Assembly: GCF_009758175.1 (NCBI RefSeq)
Contig: NZ_WRPM01000069.1
Span: forward strand, 1 to 60,124
Source of the DNA: Nesterenkonia alkaliphila
GTDB taxonomy: Bacteria; Actinomycetota; Actinomycetes; Actinomycetales; Micrococcaceae
Reading direction: 5' to 3'
DNA length: 60,124 bases
Shown here piece after piece: positions 19,611-26,035 of this stretch (position 1 is the stretch's first letter; every line of letters starts with the position of its first letter). Below the pieces are notes generated by a model. That model did not search any database, was not told where the DNA came from, and saw only the letters and a list, made by a program, of their open reading frames with translations. A program made the position numbers and the translations under genes.

Positions 19611-20516
19611 TCAGTCAGCCATTGAGCGGACGATCGCGATGATGCGGAGGATCTCGATGTAGAGCCACACCAGGGACACGGTCAGGCCGAAGGCTGCGGC
19701 CCAGCCGTACTTCTGCTCCACACCGGCCTTGACGCCCTCATCGATGTTGGTGAAGTCCAGCACCAGGGAGTAGGTGGCCAGCAGGATGGCGAAGGCGCCG
19801 ATGGCGATGCCGATCCAGGGGCTGAACTCGGTGCGCAGCCCGAACATGGAGCTGGTGCCGCCGAAGAGCATCAGGCCGAAGTTGAACAGTGCGAAGATCA
19901 GGTAGGCGCCCAGGGCGATCATGAACATCTTGTTCAGCTTGGGGGTGGCGCGGATCTTGCCCGACTTGAAGGCCACCAGCACGCAGCCGAAGACGATCAG
20001 GGTTGCGGCCACCGCCTGGAAGGCGATGCCGGGGAACTGCAGCTCCAGTACCCAGGTGATGGCACCCAGAAAGAAACCCTGGGTAGCGGAATAAGCCAGA
20101 ATTAGGCCGGGGTTGGGCTCACGCCTAAAAGCGTTGACCAGGCCGAGCACCAGGCCGGCCAGTACAGCTACCACGGTCAGCCCCATCACCAGGCCGGGCA
20201 TCATAGTGGCCAGGGTGACAGCGGCACCGGCGCCGAGCAGAACCACAGCGAAGCTGGTGACCGTCTTGCGGATGACATCGTCGTAGGTCATCGGGAGACC
20301 CTCGCGACCAGCATGGGCAGGCATGTTGTACTGCTGCTGAAGCTGGTCGGGGCCGGGCACCCCGTGCTGCTGGGCGTAAGTCTGTTGGGTATCCTCGCGC
20401 ACTGTGCCTGCGTTGGAGTCCATGTAGAAACGGCGGCGCTTGTCCGCGTTGAACTGGTCAGGCATAGCCCCGGACCGGAAGACCGGGTTGGAAGAGTTGC
20501 CGAATTGCATGGCCAT
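19611..20516 (-). CDS. Bax inhibitor-1/YccA family membrane protein
   Basis: About 301 residues: a cytoplasmic N terminus of about 90 residues rich in Gln/Asn/Pro, then seven hydrophobic segments with the family sequence ending in VSLVWLYIEILRIIAIVRS. The acidic residues near the last helices match the di-aspartyl pH-sensing pair known in bacterial BsYetJ. Members are proton-sensitive calcium-leak channels; the bacterial role is otherwise unclear. The ATG at 20516 (MAMQFGN) is chosen because the sequence before it contains its own GGAGAG. Confidence 0.85.
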   Translation of the reverse strand: MAMQFGNSSNPVFRSGAMPDQFNADKRRRFYMDSNAGTVREDTQQTYAQQHGVPGPDQLQQQYNMPAHAGREGLPMTYDDVIRKTVTSFAVVLLGAGAAVTLATMMPGLVMGLTVVAVLAGLVLGLVNAFRREPNPGLILAYSATQGFFLGAITWVLELQFPGIAFQAVAATLIVFGCVLVAFKSGKIRATPKLNKMFMIALGAYLIFALFNFGLMLFGGTSSMFGLRTEFSPWIGIAIGAFAILLATYSLVLDFTNIDEGVKAGVEQKYGWAAAFGLTVSLVWLYIEILRIIAIVRSMAD

Positions 20517-20589
20517 GTGGGTTCCGCTCTCCTTCATGTGGGTTCGTCAGTAACGGCGAATCCGTAGCTTGTGACTAGTCTAACTGAAT

Positions 20590-21246
20590 TCAGACCTGGT
20601 CAATTCCGCGTGCGCTCAGTGCGCGGCCGGTGTCCCGGGCGTGCTCCACGGCTCCCAGCAGCAGCGGTAAGGTGCGTGCTTTCAGGTTGCGCTCCAGCCC
20701 ACGGGCGGCAGCTTGTCGGCCGGCCATACGGAACTGATCAGCCAGGAACGGAATACTGCGCAGCATCACCAGAGCGGCCAGCGCCACCCGGCCCGGCTCA
20801 AGGCCCAGGACCCGCAGTGGGGCAAGCAGCACCCGGAGAACTGCCACCAGTTCCGCCGGAGCAGTGGTGAGGATCAGCAGCTGGGCGGCCAACAGTGTGG
20901 CCAGGATACGGCTGAGCACCTCTGCACCGGTCAACGGATCGTTGAGCAGCAGCTGCAGGGCGGCCAGCACCACCAGCAGCAGCCAGAGCCGGCGCAGCAG
21001 CGCAAGCAGCATCCGCAGCGGTACCTGTGCCGCCAAAGCAGTGAGCAGCACCAGTACGACGCCGCCCGCACTCACCACAGGCTCCCTAGCCACCAGTACC
21101 AGCGCCGTGAACAGGGCGAGCATGGCCACCTTCAGTCCGGCCGGACTGCGGTGCAGGAACCCGTTGCCCGGGGCGCGGCGGCCCAGCACCTGTTCCCTGG
21201 CAGGCAGGGGGCGGGGGCGGCGTCGTGCTCTCATCCTGTACTGCAC
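20590..21246 (-). CDS. bioN: biotin ECF transporter, transmembrane component BioN/EcfT
   Basis: A 218-residue membrane protein with about five hydrophobic segments and the CbiQ/EcfT coupling-helix pattern near the C terminus (ARGLERNLKARTLPLL, with the Ala-Arg-Gly motif that docks on the ATPases). The N terminus is a basic Arg/Pro run. It overlaps the bioM coding end by 16 bp and is the third gene of bioY-bioM-bioN. With BioM and BioY it forms the complete biotin importer. Confidence 0.9.
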   Translation of the reverse strand: MQYRMRARRRPRPLPAREQVLGRRAPGNGFLHRSPAGLKVAMLALFTALVLVAREPVVSAGGVVLVLLTALAAQVPLRMLLALLRRLWLLLVVLAALQLLLNDPLTGAEVLSRILATLLAAQLLILTTAPAELVAVLRVLLAPLRVLGLEPGRVALAALVMLRSIPFLADQFRMAGRQAAARGLERNLKARTLPLLLGAVEHARDTGRALSARGIDQV

Positions 21247-21959
21247 CGGCGGTAAGCGGCGATGACCTCCTGCGGCTCACCCTCGGCTACCACCTTGCCG
21301 CCGGCCACCAGCAGGGTGCGCTCAGCCGCGGCTGCGAGCTCGAGGTCATGGGTGGCGGTGATCGTGCGGATGCGGTGCTTCCGCTCCATACTGCGCACCA
21401 ACTGGGTGAACCGTGCCGCATTGGCCAGGTCAAGCAGGGTGGTGGGCTCATCGAGCAGCAGAGTCCGGGGGCGCAGGGTGAGCACGGTGGCCAGGGCAAC
21501 CAGCTGCTGCTGGCCCGAGGAGAGTTCCTGGCTGCTGCGCTCTGCCAAATCAGCGATGCCCAGCTCAGCCAGAGTCTGAAGCGCGGCGCGGCGGCGCTGG
21601 GCCGAATCGCGTACGCTGCGGCGCAGGGAGAGCTCAACATCCTCCAGGGGGGTGGGCATCACCAGTTGGGCGGCCGGGTTGGAGAACACAAATCCGGTGC
21701 ACTGGCGCAGCTGCCTGCCCTGCTCCACAGTGTCGAGCCCCTCTGTGCTCACCCTGCCCTCAGTGGGTTCGACCAGCCCGTTGACCAGCTGCAGCAGGGT
21801 GGACTTTCCGCCGCCGTTGGGGCCGATCACACTGATCCGCTGCTCGGTGAGGTCCAGGTGTGGGATCTCCAGCAGCTGCCCCTGACCGGCCAGGACACGG
21901 ACGTTGCGGAACGTGATGGCCTCAGGATGCTCTGTCACAGCAGAAGACTCTAGCGGCAC
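21231..21959 (-). CDS. bioM: biotin ECF transporter ATPase BioM
   Basis: A 242-residue ABC ATPase: Walker A GPNGGGKST, Q-loop region FVFSNPAAQL, signature SSGQQQLVALA, Walker B TLLLDEPTTLLDL and an H-loop THD. The Gln-rich signature is typical of EcfA/CbiO ATPases rather than ordinary importers. GTG start, 10 bp after the bioY stop. Confidence 0.92.
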   Translation of the reverse strand: MPLESSAVTEHPEAITFRNVRVLAGQGQLLEIPHLDLTEQRISVIGPNGGGKSTLLQLVNGLVEPTEGRVSTEGLDTVEQGRQLRQCTGFVFSNPAAQLVMPTPLEDVELSLRRSVRDSAQRRRAALQTLAELGIADLAERSSQELSSGQQQLVALATVLTLRPRTLLLDEPTTLLDLANAARFTQLVRSMERKHRIRTITATHDLELAAAAERTLLVAGGKVVAEGEPQEVIAAYRRCSTG

Positions 21960-21969
21960 TGGCCCGGAC

Positions 21970-22602
21970 TCAGCGCCGGACCAAGACCCATGGTGCGGCC
22001 CGGTGGACCAGCGCAGCGGCTGCAGCGGCGGTCAGGGACTTCACCACATCCCCGGGCCAGAAGACGATGTCCATCATCAGTGCTTCCCGCACCCCGATCT
22101 GCAGGTTCAGGCTCAGCCCAAGGATTCCGGCAGGGTGCGTGGCCAGGATGCTGCCGGTGATCGCGGCGAGGAACAGCAGCGGCATCCACCAGCGCCTCGC
22201 CGCCCGGCGGACCACTGCCCGGGCGATGAGGCCACTGACCAGGGCGGCGATAGGGAATGCCAGCAGGTATCCGGCCGAGGGCCCGGCGAGTACGCCGAAG
22301 CCGCCGGCGAACCCGGCGAAGATCGGCAGGCCCAGCAGCCCCAGGGCCACGTAGAGGCCGGCGGCGGCCAGTCCCCGCCAAGGCCCCAGCACCAGTCCGG
22401 CCAGTGCCACCCCCATGGTCTGCAGCGTGATCGGCACTCCGAAGCTGCCCACTGGGATCGGCGGAGCAAAGGCGAGCACAGCGATCAGCGCGGCGAACAC
22501 ACCGATCAGCGCAATGCTCTGCGCAGGGATCCCGCCGCGGCTGCGCCGCCGCCGAGGAACGTCGGGAGCTGGGGTCTGCTGCTCGGCGGGATGCGTAGTC
22601 AT
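21970..22602 (-). CDS. bioY: biotin-binding S component BioY
   Basis: A 210-residue, six-helix integral membrane protein with the BioY pattern: GVPITLQTMGVALAGLVLG in the early part, GLPIFAGFAGGFGVLAGPSAGYL in the middle, then a cytoplasmic Arg-rich loop. It binds biotin with high affinity. First gene of bioYMN. Its ATG lies 6 nt after a -10 element, and the BioQ operator overlaps the -35 element, so repression under biotin sufficiency is expected. Confidence 0.93.
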   Translation of the reverse strand: MTTHPAEQQTPAPDVPRRRRSRGGIPAQSIALIGVFAALIAVLAFAPPIPVGSFGVPITLQTMGVALAGLVLGPWRGLAAAGLYVALGLLGLPIFAGFAGGFGVLAGPSAGYLLAFPIAALVSGLIARAVVRRAARRWWMPLLFLAAITGSILATHPAGILGLSLNLQIGVREALMMDIVFWPGDVVKSLTAAAAAALVHRAAPWVLVRR

Positions 22603-22608
22603 AGCAGC

Positions 22609-22637
22609 ACTCTAGAGAGCTATTGAACGGTGTTCAA
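22609..22637 (-). promoter_or_regulatory. bioY promoter with BioQ operator
   Basis: On the minus strand: TTGAAC (22637-22632), a 17-bp spacer, TAGAGT (22614-22609), then six bases to the bioY ATG, predicting a leaderless mRNA. The perfect 15-bp palindrome TTGAAC-N3-GTTCAA (22623-22637) covers the -35 element. It fits the TGAAC-N3-GTT-type site known for the TetR-family biotin repressor BioQ of corynebacteria and mycobacteria. Confidence 0.8.
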
Positions 22638-22638
22638 A

Positions 22639-23160
22639 TCAGCCGGGCTCGTCGCTTACCGGTCCTGTCCTCAGCAGCCTCTGCAGCCCGGCGGTGTAGA
22701 GCGGCTCGCCGTCCTGGCCCGAGGCACCGAAGAGGACCGCATTCTGCTCCACCGCCAAGGCGCCCAGGGCATAGCGCATGAGCTGCCCGGCGGTCTCGGC
22801 CGCCTGGGCGGCCTCGTACTCATCCTGGGCCAATGCCGCCTGCAGGGCAGGCACTGGCGGCAGTTGCGGGTCCAGTGCGTAGGCGATCAGGATCAGGTCT
22901 GCGCCGTCGCGGAACGGCAGAACTGCCTCCCGCAGACGGCTAAAAAGGGCCAACGGGCCGCCCTCGGCTCGGTGCAGCGGCTGCAGGATGCGGTGTCCGA
23001 CCCGCCGCAGCAGCTCCTGCTTATTGGGCACGTGGTAGTACAGAGCACCGGGCGCCACACCCAGCTCTGCGGCCACCCTGCGCATCGAGACATCCTGAAG
23101 ACCATAGTCCCCCACCAACTCGTGGGCAGTCTCGACGATCTCTGCCGCAGTCAGTGCCAT
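22639..23160 (-). CDS. bioQ: TetR-family biotin repressor BioQ
   Basis: A 173-residue TetR regulator with an N-terminal helix-turn-helix (VSMRRVAAELGVAPGALYYHVPNKQELLR, residues about 24-52) and a short C-terminal ligand-type domain. I call it BioQ because it lies directly upstream of bioYMN in the same direction and a perfect BioQ-type palindrome lies between the two. TetR members of this size beside bioY are BioQ in other actinobacteria. The operator sits 1 bp past its stop codon. The ATG follows a -10 element by 6 nt, so its own mRNA is probably leaderless too. Confidence 0.8.
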   Translation of the reverse strand: MALTAAEIVETAHELVGDYGLQDVSMRRVAAELGVAPGALYYHVPNKQELLRRVGHRILQPLHRAEGGPLALFSRLREAVLPFRDGADLILIAYALDPQLPPVPALQAALAQDEYEAAQAAETAGQLMRYALGALAVEQNAVLFGASGQDGEPLYTAGLQRLLRTGPVSDEPG

Positions 23161-23172
23161 GCCTTTAGCATA
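23161..23172 (-). promoter_or_regulatory. -10 element of leaderless bioQ
   Basis: TATGCT (23172-23167) is followed by six bases and the bioQ ATG at 23160. The corresponding -35 position falls at 23190-23195, inside the neighbouring SARP-type direct repeat, so the two divergent promoters may interfere. Confidence 0.45.
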
Positions 23173-23187
23173 CGGACGCAGCGGGGC

Positions 23188-23222
23188 GCTTTACCGCCGC
23201 TTTACACAAGGGCGTGCACACT
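23188..23222 (+). promoter_or_regulatory. SARP-type direct repeat and -10, site A
   Basis: GCTTTAC (23188-23194), 4 bp, GCTTTAC (23199-23205), 11 bp, CACACT (23217-23222). The two heptamers are identical and 11 bp apart. There is no usable -35 hexamer at 17 bp, as expected for an activator-dependent promoter. It drives the lipoprotein gene starting at 23275, 52 nt further on. Confidence 0.7.
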
Positions 23223-23274
23223 GACGCTCAACGTTGCCGCAGTCCGCGGCGGCACTGCTGACCGGGAGAGACAG

Positions 23275-23994
23275 TTGAAGAACCGACAAAGAATTGCAGG
23301 CGTGCTCGCACTGAGCCTGTTGGCTGCAGCCTGCGCGGGCGACGAGGGCACTGGCCCCGAAGCCGCCGAACCGGCACTGGTTGAGGAGGCCGGAGCGAAC
23401 AACGGTGATACCGACGACCAGGAATCGGAAGACGCTCCGGAGCCGGAGCCAGCAGCTCCGGAAGAGGAGGATGAGGAAGCCAGCAACGCGGCCGACGCGC
23501 CGCAGCCTGCCACGGACCCATTGGACACCCTGTTCGCCGACTCTGTGCATAACGGAATCGCCTCAGCATCCCCGAGCTCCGCGTACATCGAGGTGGACGG
23601 GCAGCGCTTTGAGTTCGGTGACGTCAGCTGCAGCATCGTCGACGAACCAGACCAACAGCACTTCGCGGTCACCGCGGTCGAGGAGGCCACAGGTCATCTT
23701 ATGTACTTCAGTCGGTCCATCGGGGAGAACATCGGTTTCAATTGGGAGGATGAGCATGTCCAGCTGTCACTGCTGACCACACCTGGCGACGAGGGTGAGC
23801 TTGATCAGTACAGTAACTCGATGGCGCAGCATGACCGCGAACGCGGTGCAGCTCCGGAATGGTTCCACGGTTCCGGCACATCGCCCCTGATCAGGGTGGT
23901 GGGCAGTGAGGCCACAGCATCCGGAGTGTTGACCGGAATCCCATTTGCCGAGGCGCCCACTGAGGGTCCGTTCATCGCCGCCGTCGCATGCTGA
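23275..23994 (+). CDS. lipoprotein of the two-cysteine cluster family, member 1
   Basis: A lipoprotein of about 239 residues with signal KNRQRIAGVLALSLLAAAC; the lipobox Cys begins the mature part. An acidic spacer of about 60 residues (Glu/Asp/Pro/Ala) leads to a beta-rich domain with exactly two Cys: one at DVSCSIV and one as the final residue (IAAVAC). The three lipoproteins that follow share this plan. The TTG at 23275 is the start, with GGGAGAG in front; the frame is open upstream but overlaps bioQ. No function is known; the fold plan recalls mycobacterial LpqH. It probably forms an operon with the next gene (23 bp gap). Confidence 0.8.
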   Translation: MKNRQRIAGVLALSLLAAACAGDEGTGPEAAEPALVEEAGANNGDTDDQESEDAPEPEPAAPEEEDEEASNAADAPQPATDPLDTLFADSVHNGIASASPSSAYIEVDGQRFEFGDVSCSIVDEPDQQHFAVTAVEEATGHLMYFSRSIGENIGFNWEDEHVQLSLLTTPGDEGELDQYSNSMAQHDRERGAAPEWFHGSGTSPLIRVVGSEATASGVLTGIPFAEAPTEGPFIAAVAC

Positions 23995-24017
23995 TCCGCG
24001 CCCCGAAAGGACACACC

Positions 24018-24641
24018 ATGAAACTGATCACCACTAACGCCTGGGCGCTCTCCGCAGCCCTGATCCTGACCAGCTGCTCGACCTCGGGAGATACCGGCGG
24101 AGCCGAGCCTGGAAACGCCACGTCTGCGACCGTCCAACCGGAGCAGGTGAACGACTTCGCTGCCTCCGGAGGAGACACTGACAGTGAAGTTGACGAGCCC
24201 GAGCAGCCTCCGGCGGCAGAGACCGACACCGCCGAGGACTCGGCGGAAGAGCCTGAGGCGGTGAGCTCCGACGAAGCGCTCGGGACGGTGCGGATCAACG
24301 ACTCCATCACCTACACCATTACGCAGCTGCGCAAATGCGAACCCTATGACGATGAGTTCATCGAGCGCGAGCTGGAGTTACAGGGACTCGGTGAGCATGA
24401 CGGCGAACGCGTACAGGTCGATGTGTATATCGAGACAATCGCCGGCGCCCCGTTCCATGATGTCTCCTGGGCCGGCCCGGAGGGCGTCTTCGGCAGCGAC
24501 GGTGAGGCGAACATCACCTGGGGCGCCGATGAGTCCAGCGTACTGGGATCAGCCACTCTGGTTGACGCATGGACCCAGGAGGAGCAGCTCCAGCTCGACT
24601 TCGAACTAGGCGTGCCCGCCGAGACAGCCACCTGCCGCTGA
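24018..24641 (+). CDS. lipoprotein of the two-cysteine cluster family, member 2
   Basis: A lipoprotein of about 207 residues: signal ending LILTSCST, an acidic and Ser/Pro-rich spacer (about 30-90), then a beta-rich domain with one Cys early (LRKCEPYD) and one at the penultimate position (ETATCR). It contains a TTA codon at 24378. The stretch AGGACACACCATGAA around the start is repeated exactly at the start of the lipoprotein gene at 32326. It has no SARP-type site of its own and is probably read through from site A. Function unknown. Confidence 0.8.
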   Translation: MKLITTNAWALSAALILTSCSTSGDTGGAEPGNATSATVQPEQVNDFAASGGDTDSEVDEPEQPPAAETDTAEDSAEEPEAVSSDEALGTVRINDSITYTITQLRKCEPYDDEFIERELELQGLGEHDGERVQVDVYIETIAGAPFHDVSWAGPEGVFGSDGEANITWGADESSVLGSATLVDAWTQEEQLQLDFELGVPAETATCR

Positions 24642-24654
24642 TGACGGTGCGACC

Positions 24655-24689
24655 GTTTTACGCGCGCTTTAGGAGCCGCATTTCAAACT
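24655..24689 (+). promoter_or_regulatory. SARP-type direct repeat and -10, site B
   Basis: GTTTTAC (24655-24661), 4 bp, GCTTTAG (24666-24672), 11 bp, CAAACT (24684-24689). Same geometry as site A. The lipoprotein gene begins at 24745. Confidence 0.7.
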
Positions 24690-24744
24690 GAGGGGACACC
24701 GGGCCGGAGGGAGCTCTGGCATTCACGATGAAGAGGAAAAACTG

Positions 24745-25320
24745 ATGATATACCGACTTCCAGCTGCCATTGGCGGACTCACCCTAAGCCTGACGCTTGC
24801 TGCCTGCAACAGTTCTGAGGACGAAACCAACCATAACGACGACGTTCCAGGCAACGCAGACAGCAATAACAATGAGGACGCCGAGGAGCAGGACGGCGGC
24901 ACCGGGGCCGAGCCCGCCGGGGAATCCGAGAGTCACGGCGAGGCGACCTGGATGGGCGAGGAGCTCAACTTCACGCGATCCGGCTGTGGCACTGGAGATC
25001 CTGAGCCAGACGTGCGGTGGGTCCGTGCGCTCGGAGACGACGTGACTCTCAACGTACTCCTCGGGTTCGACCCGGATGCCAGCGATGACAACAACGTGGT
25101 CCTCGCAACCGATGATGTCGAGGTAGTACTCGACCTCCCGGGGGAGATCGGCACGACTGACTATGAGCTCTACCGAGGCAGCACCGAACTCGGCACCGGC
25201 GTTAGTGGCGATGCCAACTCCGTCTCAGGCAGCCTCCACCTCGATCTCGACAGTGCCGTCAGCCAGGGCGACGACATCAACCCCGACGGTGGCGAGCTGA
25301 CCTTCGACCTCACCTGTTGA
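24745..25320 (+). CDS. lipoprotein of the two-cysteine cluster family, member 3
   Basis: A 191-residue lipoprotein: signal ending LTLAAC, a highly acidic Asn/Asp/Glu spacer (about 24-60), then a domain starting GEATWMGEEL with a Cys in SGCGTGDPEPD and a terminal Cys (ELTFDLTC). It is clearly paralogous to the next gene: the GEATWMGEEL block, CGTG.PEPD, FD.DASD..NVVLA.DDV and the C-terminal GSLHLD...F.LTC align without large gaps. The upstream regulatory sequence and leader are duplicated along with the gene. The ribosome-binding site is AAGAGGAAAA. Confidence 0.82.
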   Translation: MIYRLPAAIGGLTLSLTLAACNSSEDETNHNDDVPGNADSNNNEDAEEQDGGTGAEPAGESESHGEATWMGEELNFTRSGCGTGDPEPDVRWVRALGDDVTLNVLLGFDPDASDDNNVVLATDDVEVVLDLPGEIGTTDYELYRGSTELGTGVSGDANSVSGSLHLDLDSAVSQGDDINPDGGELTFDLTC

Positions 25321-25351
25321 GCAGCCAGAGGGTAACCCGACAGTACACGCA

Positions 25352-25386
25352 GTTTTACACGTGCTTTACGGGGTGCGCTCCAGACT
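25352..25386 (+). promoter_or_regulatory. SARP-type direct repeat and -10, site C
   Basis: GTTTTAC (25352-25358), 4 bp, GCTTTAC (25363-25369), 11 bp, CAGACT (25381-25386). The bases after the -10 (CTGAGGGGGCACCG) are nearly those after site B, showing that the promoter was duplicated with the gene. Confidence 0.7.
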
Positions 25387-25442
25387 GAGGGGGCACCGCG
25401 TCGGAGTGCGACTCCGGCTCACCAGTTGAGGAGGAAAGACTC

Positions 25443-26027
25443 ATGATGCACCGAATCGGCGCAGCAGTCGGCGTGCTCGCCCTGGGCCTGACGCTCGCTG
25501 CCTGCGACACTTCCGAGGACGACACCAGCAACGACGACGACGCTCCAGTCGAAGCAGAGGGCAGCAACAGTAACAACCAGGACGACGTTGAGGAACAGGA
25601 CGCAGACACCGTGGACGAGCCCGCCGAAGAAGCCGAGAGTCACGGCGAGGCGACCTGGATGGGCGAGGAGCTCAGCCTCGAGTGGGTCAGCTGCGGCACC
25701 GGACGCCCGGAACCAGACATCAGGCAGATCCGAGCCGGCGGGGAGGATTTCGATCTCACCGTTCAGCTCGTTTTCGATCGTGATGCCAGCGACGAGGACA
25801 ATGTGGTCCTTGCCAGCGACGACGTGGGGGTCGAGATCTTCTTCCACGGCGAGGGCGGAACCATCGGCGACGGCGAAGGCTACCAGGGCAGTACCGCGTT
25901 CGGCGCTGAAGCCGACGGTGATGCCGATGCCGTCTCCGGCAGCCTCCACCTGGATCCCGACAGTGTCAGCCGCGCTGACGAGGTCAACCCCGGAGGCGGC
26001 CAGGTGACCTTCGCCCTCACCTGTTGA
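25443..26027 (+). CDS. lipoprotein of the two-cysteine cluster family, member 4
   Basis: A 194-residue tandem paralogue of the preceding lipoprotein: signal ending LTLAACDTS, an acidic spacer rich in Asp/Glu/Asn (about 24-65), then the GEATWMGEEL domain with Cys in SCGTGRPEPD and a terminal Cys (VTFALTC). The two non-lipobox Cys probably form one disulfide closing the domain. The ribosome-binding site GAGGAGGAAAG is strong. It ends 8 bp before the vWF-D/LCCL gene, so both are probably read from site C. Confidence 0.82.
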   Translation: MMHRIGAAVGVLALGLTLAACDTSEDDTSNDDDAPVEAEGSNSNNQDDVEEQDADTVDEPAEEAESHGEATWMGEELSLEWVSCGTGRPEPDIRQIRAGGEDFDLTVQLVFDRDASDEDNVVLASDDVGVEIFFHGEGGTIGDGEGYQGSTAFGAEADGDADAVSGSLHLDPDSVSRADEVNPGGGQVTFALTC

Positions 26028-26035
26028 GCAGCCCG

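Noticed and set aside
22630-23274. Long upstream extension of the first lipoprotein of the SARP cluster
   Set aside because: It overlaps bioQ on the other strand; a TTG with a good ribosome-binding site begins a proper lipoprotein signal peptide at 23275.
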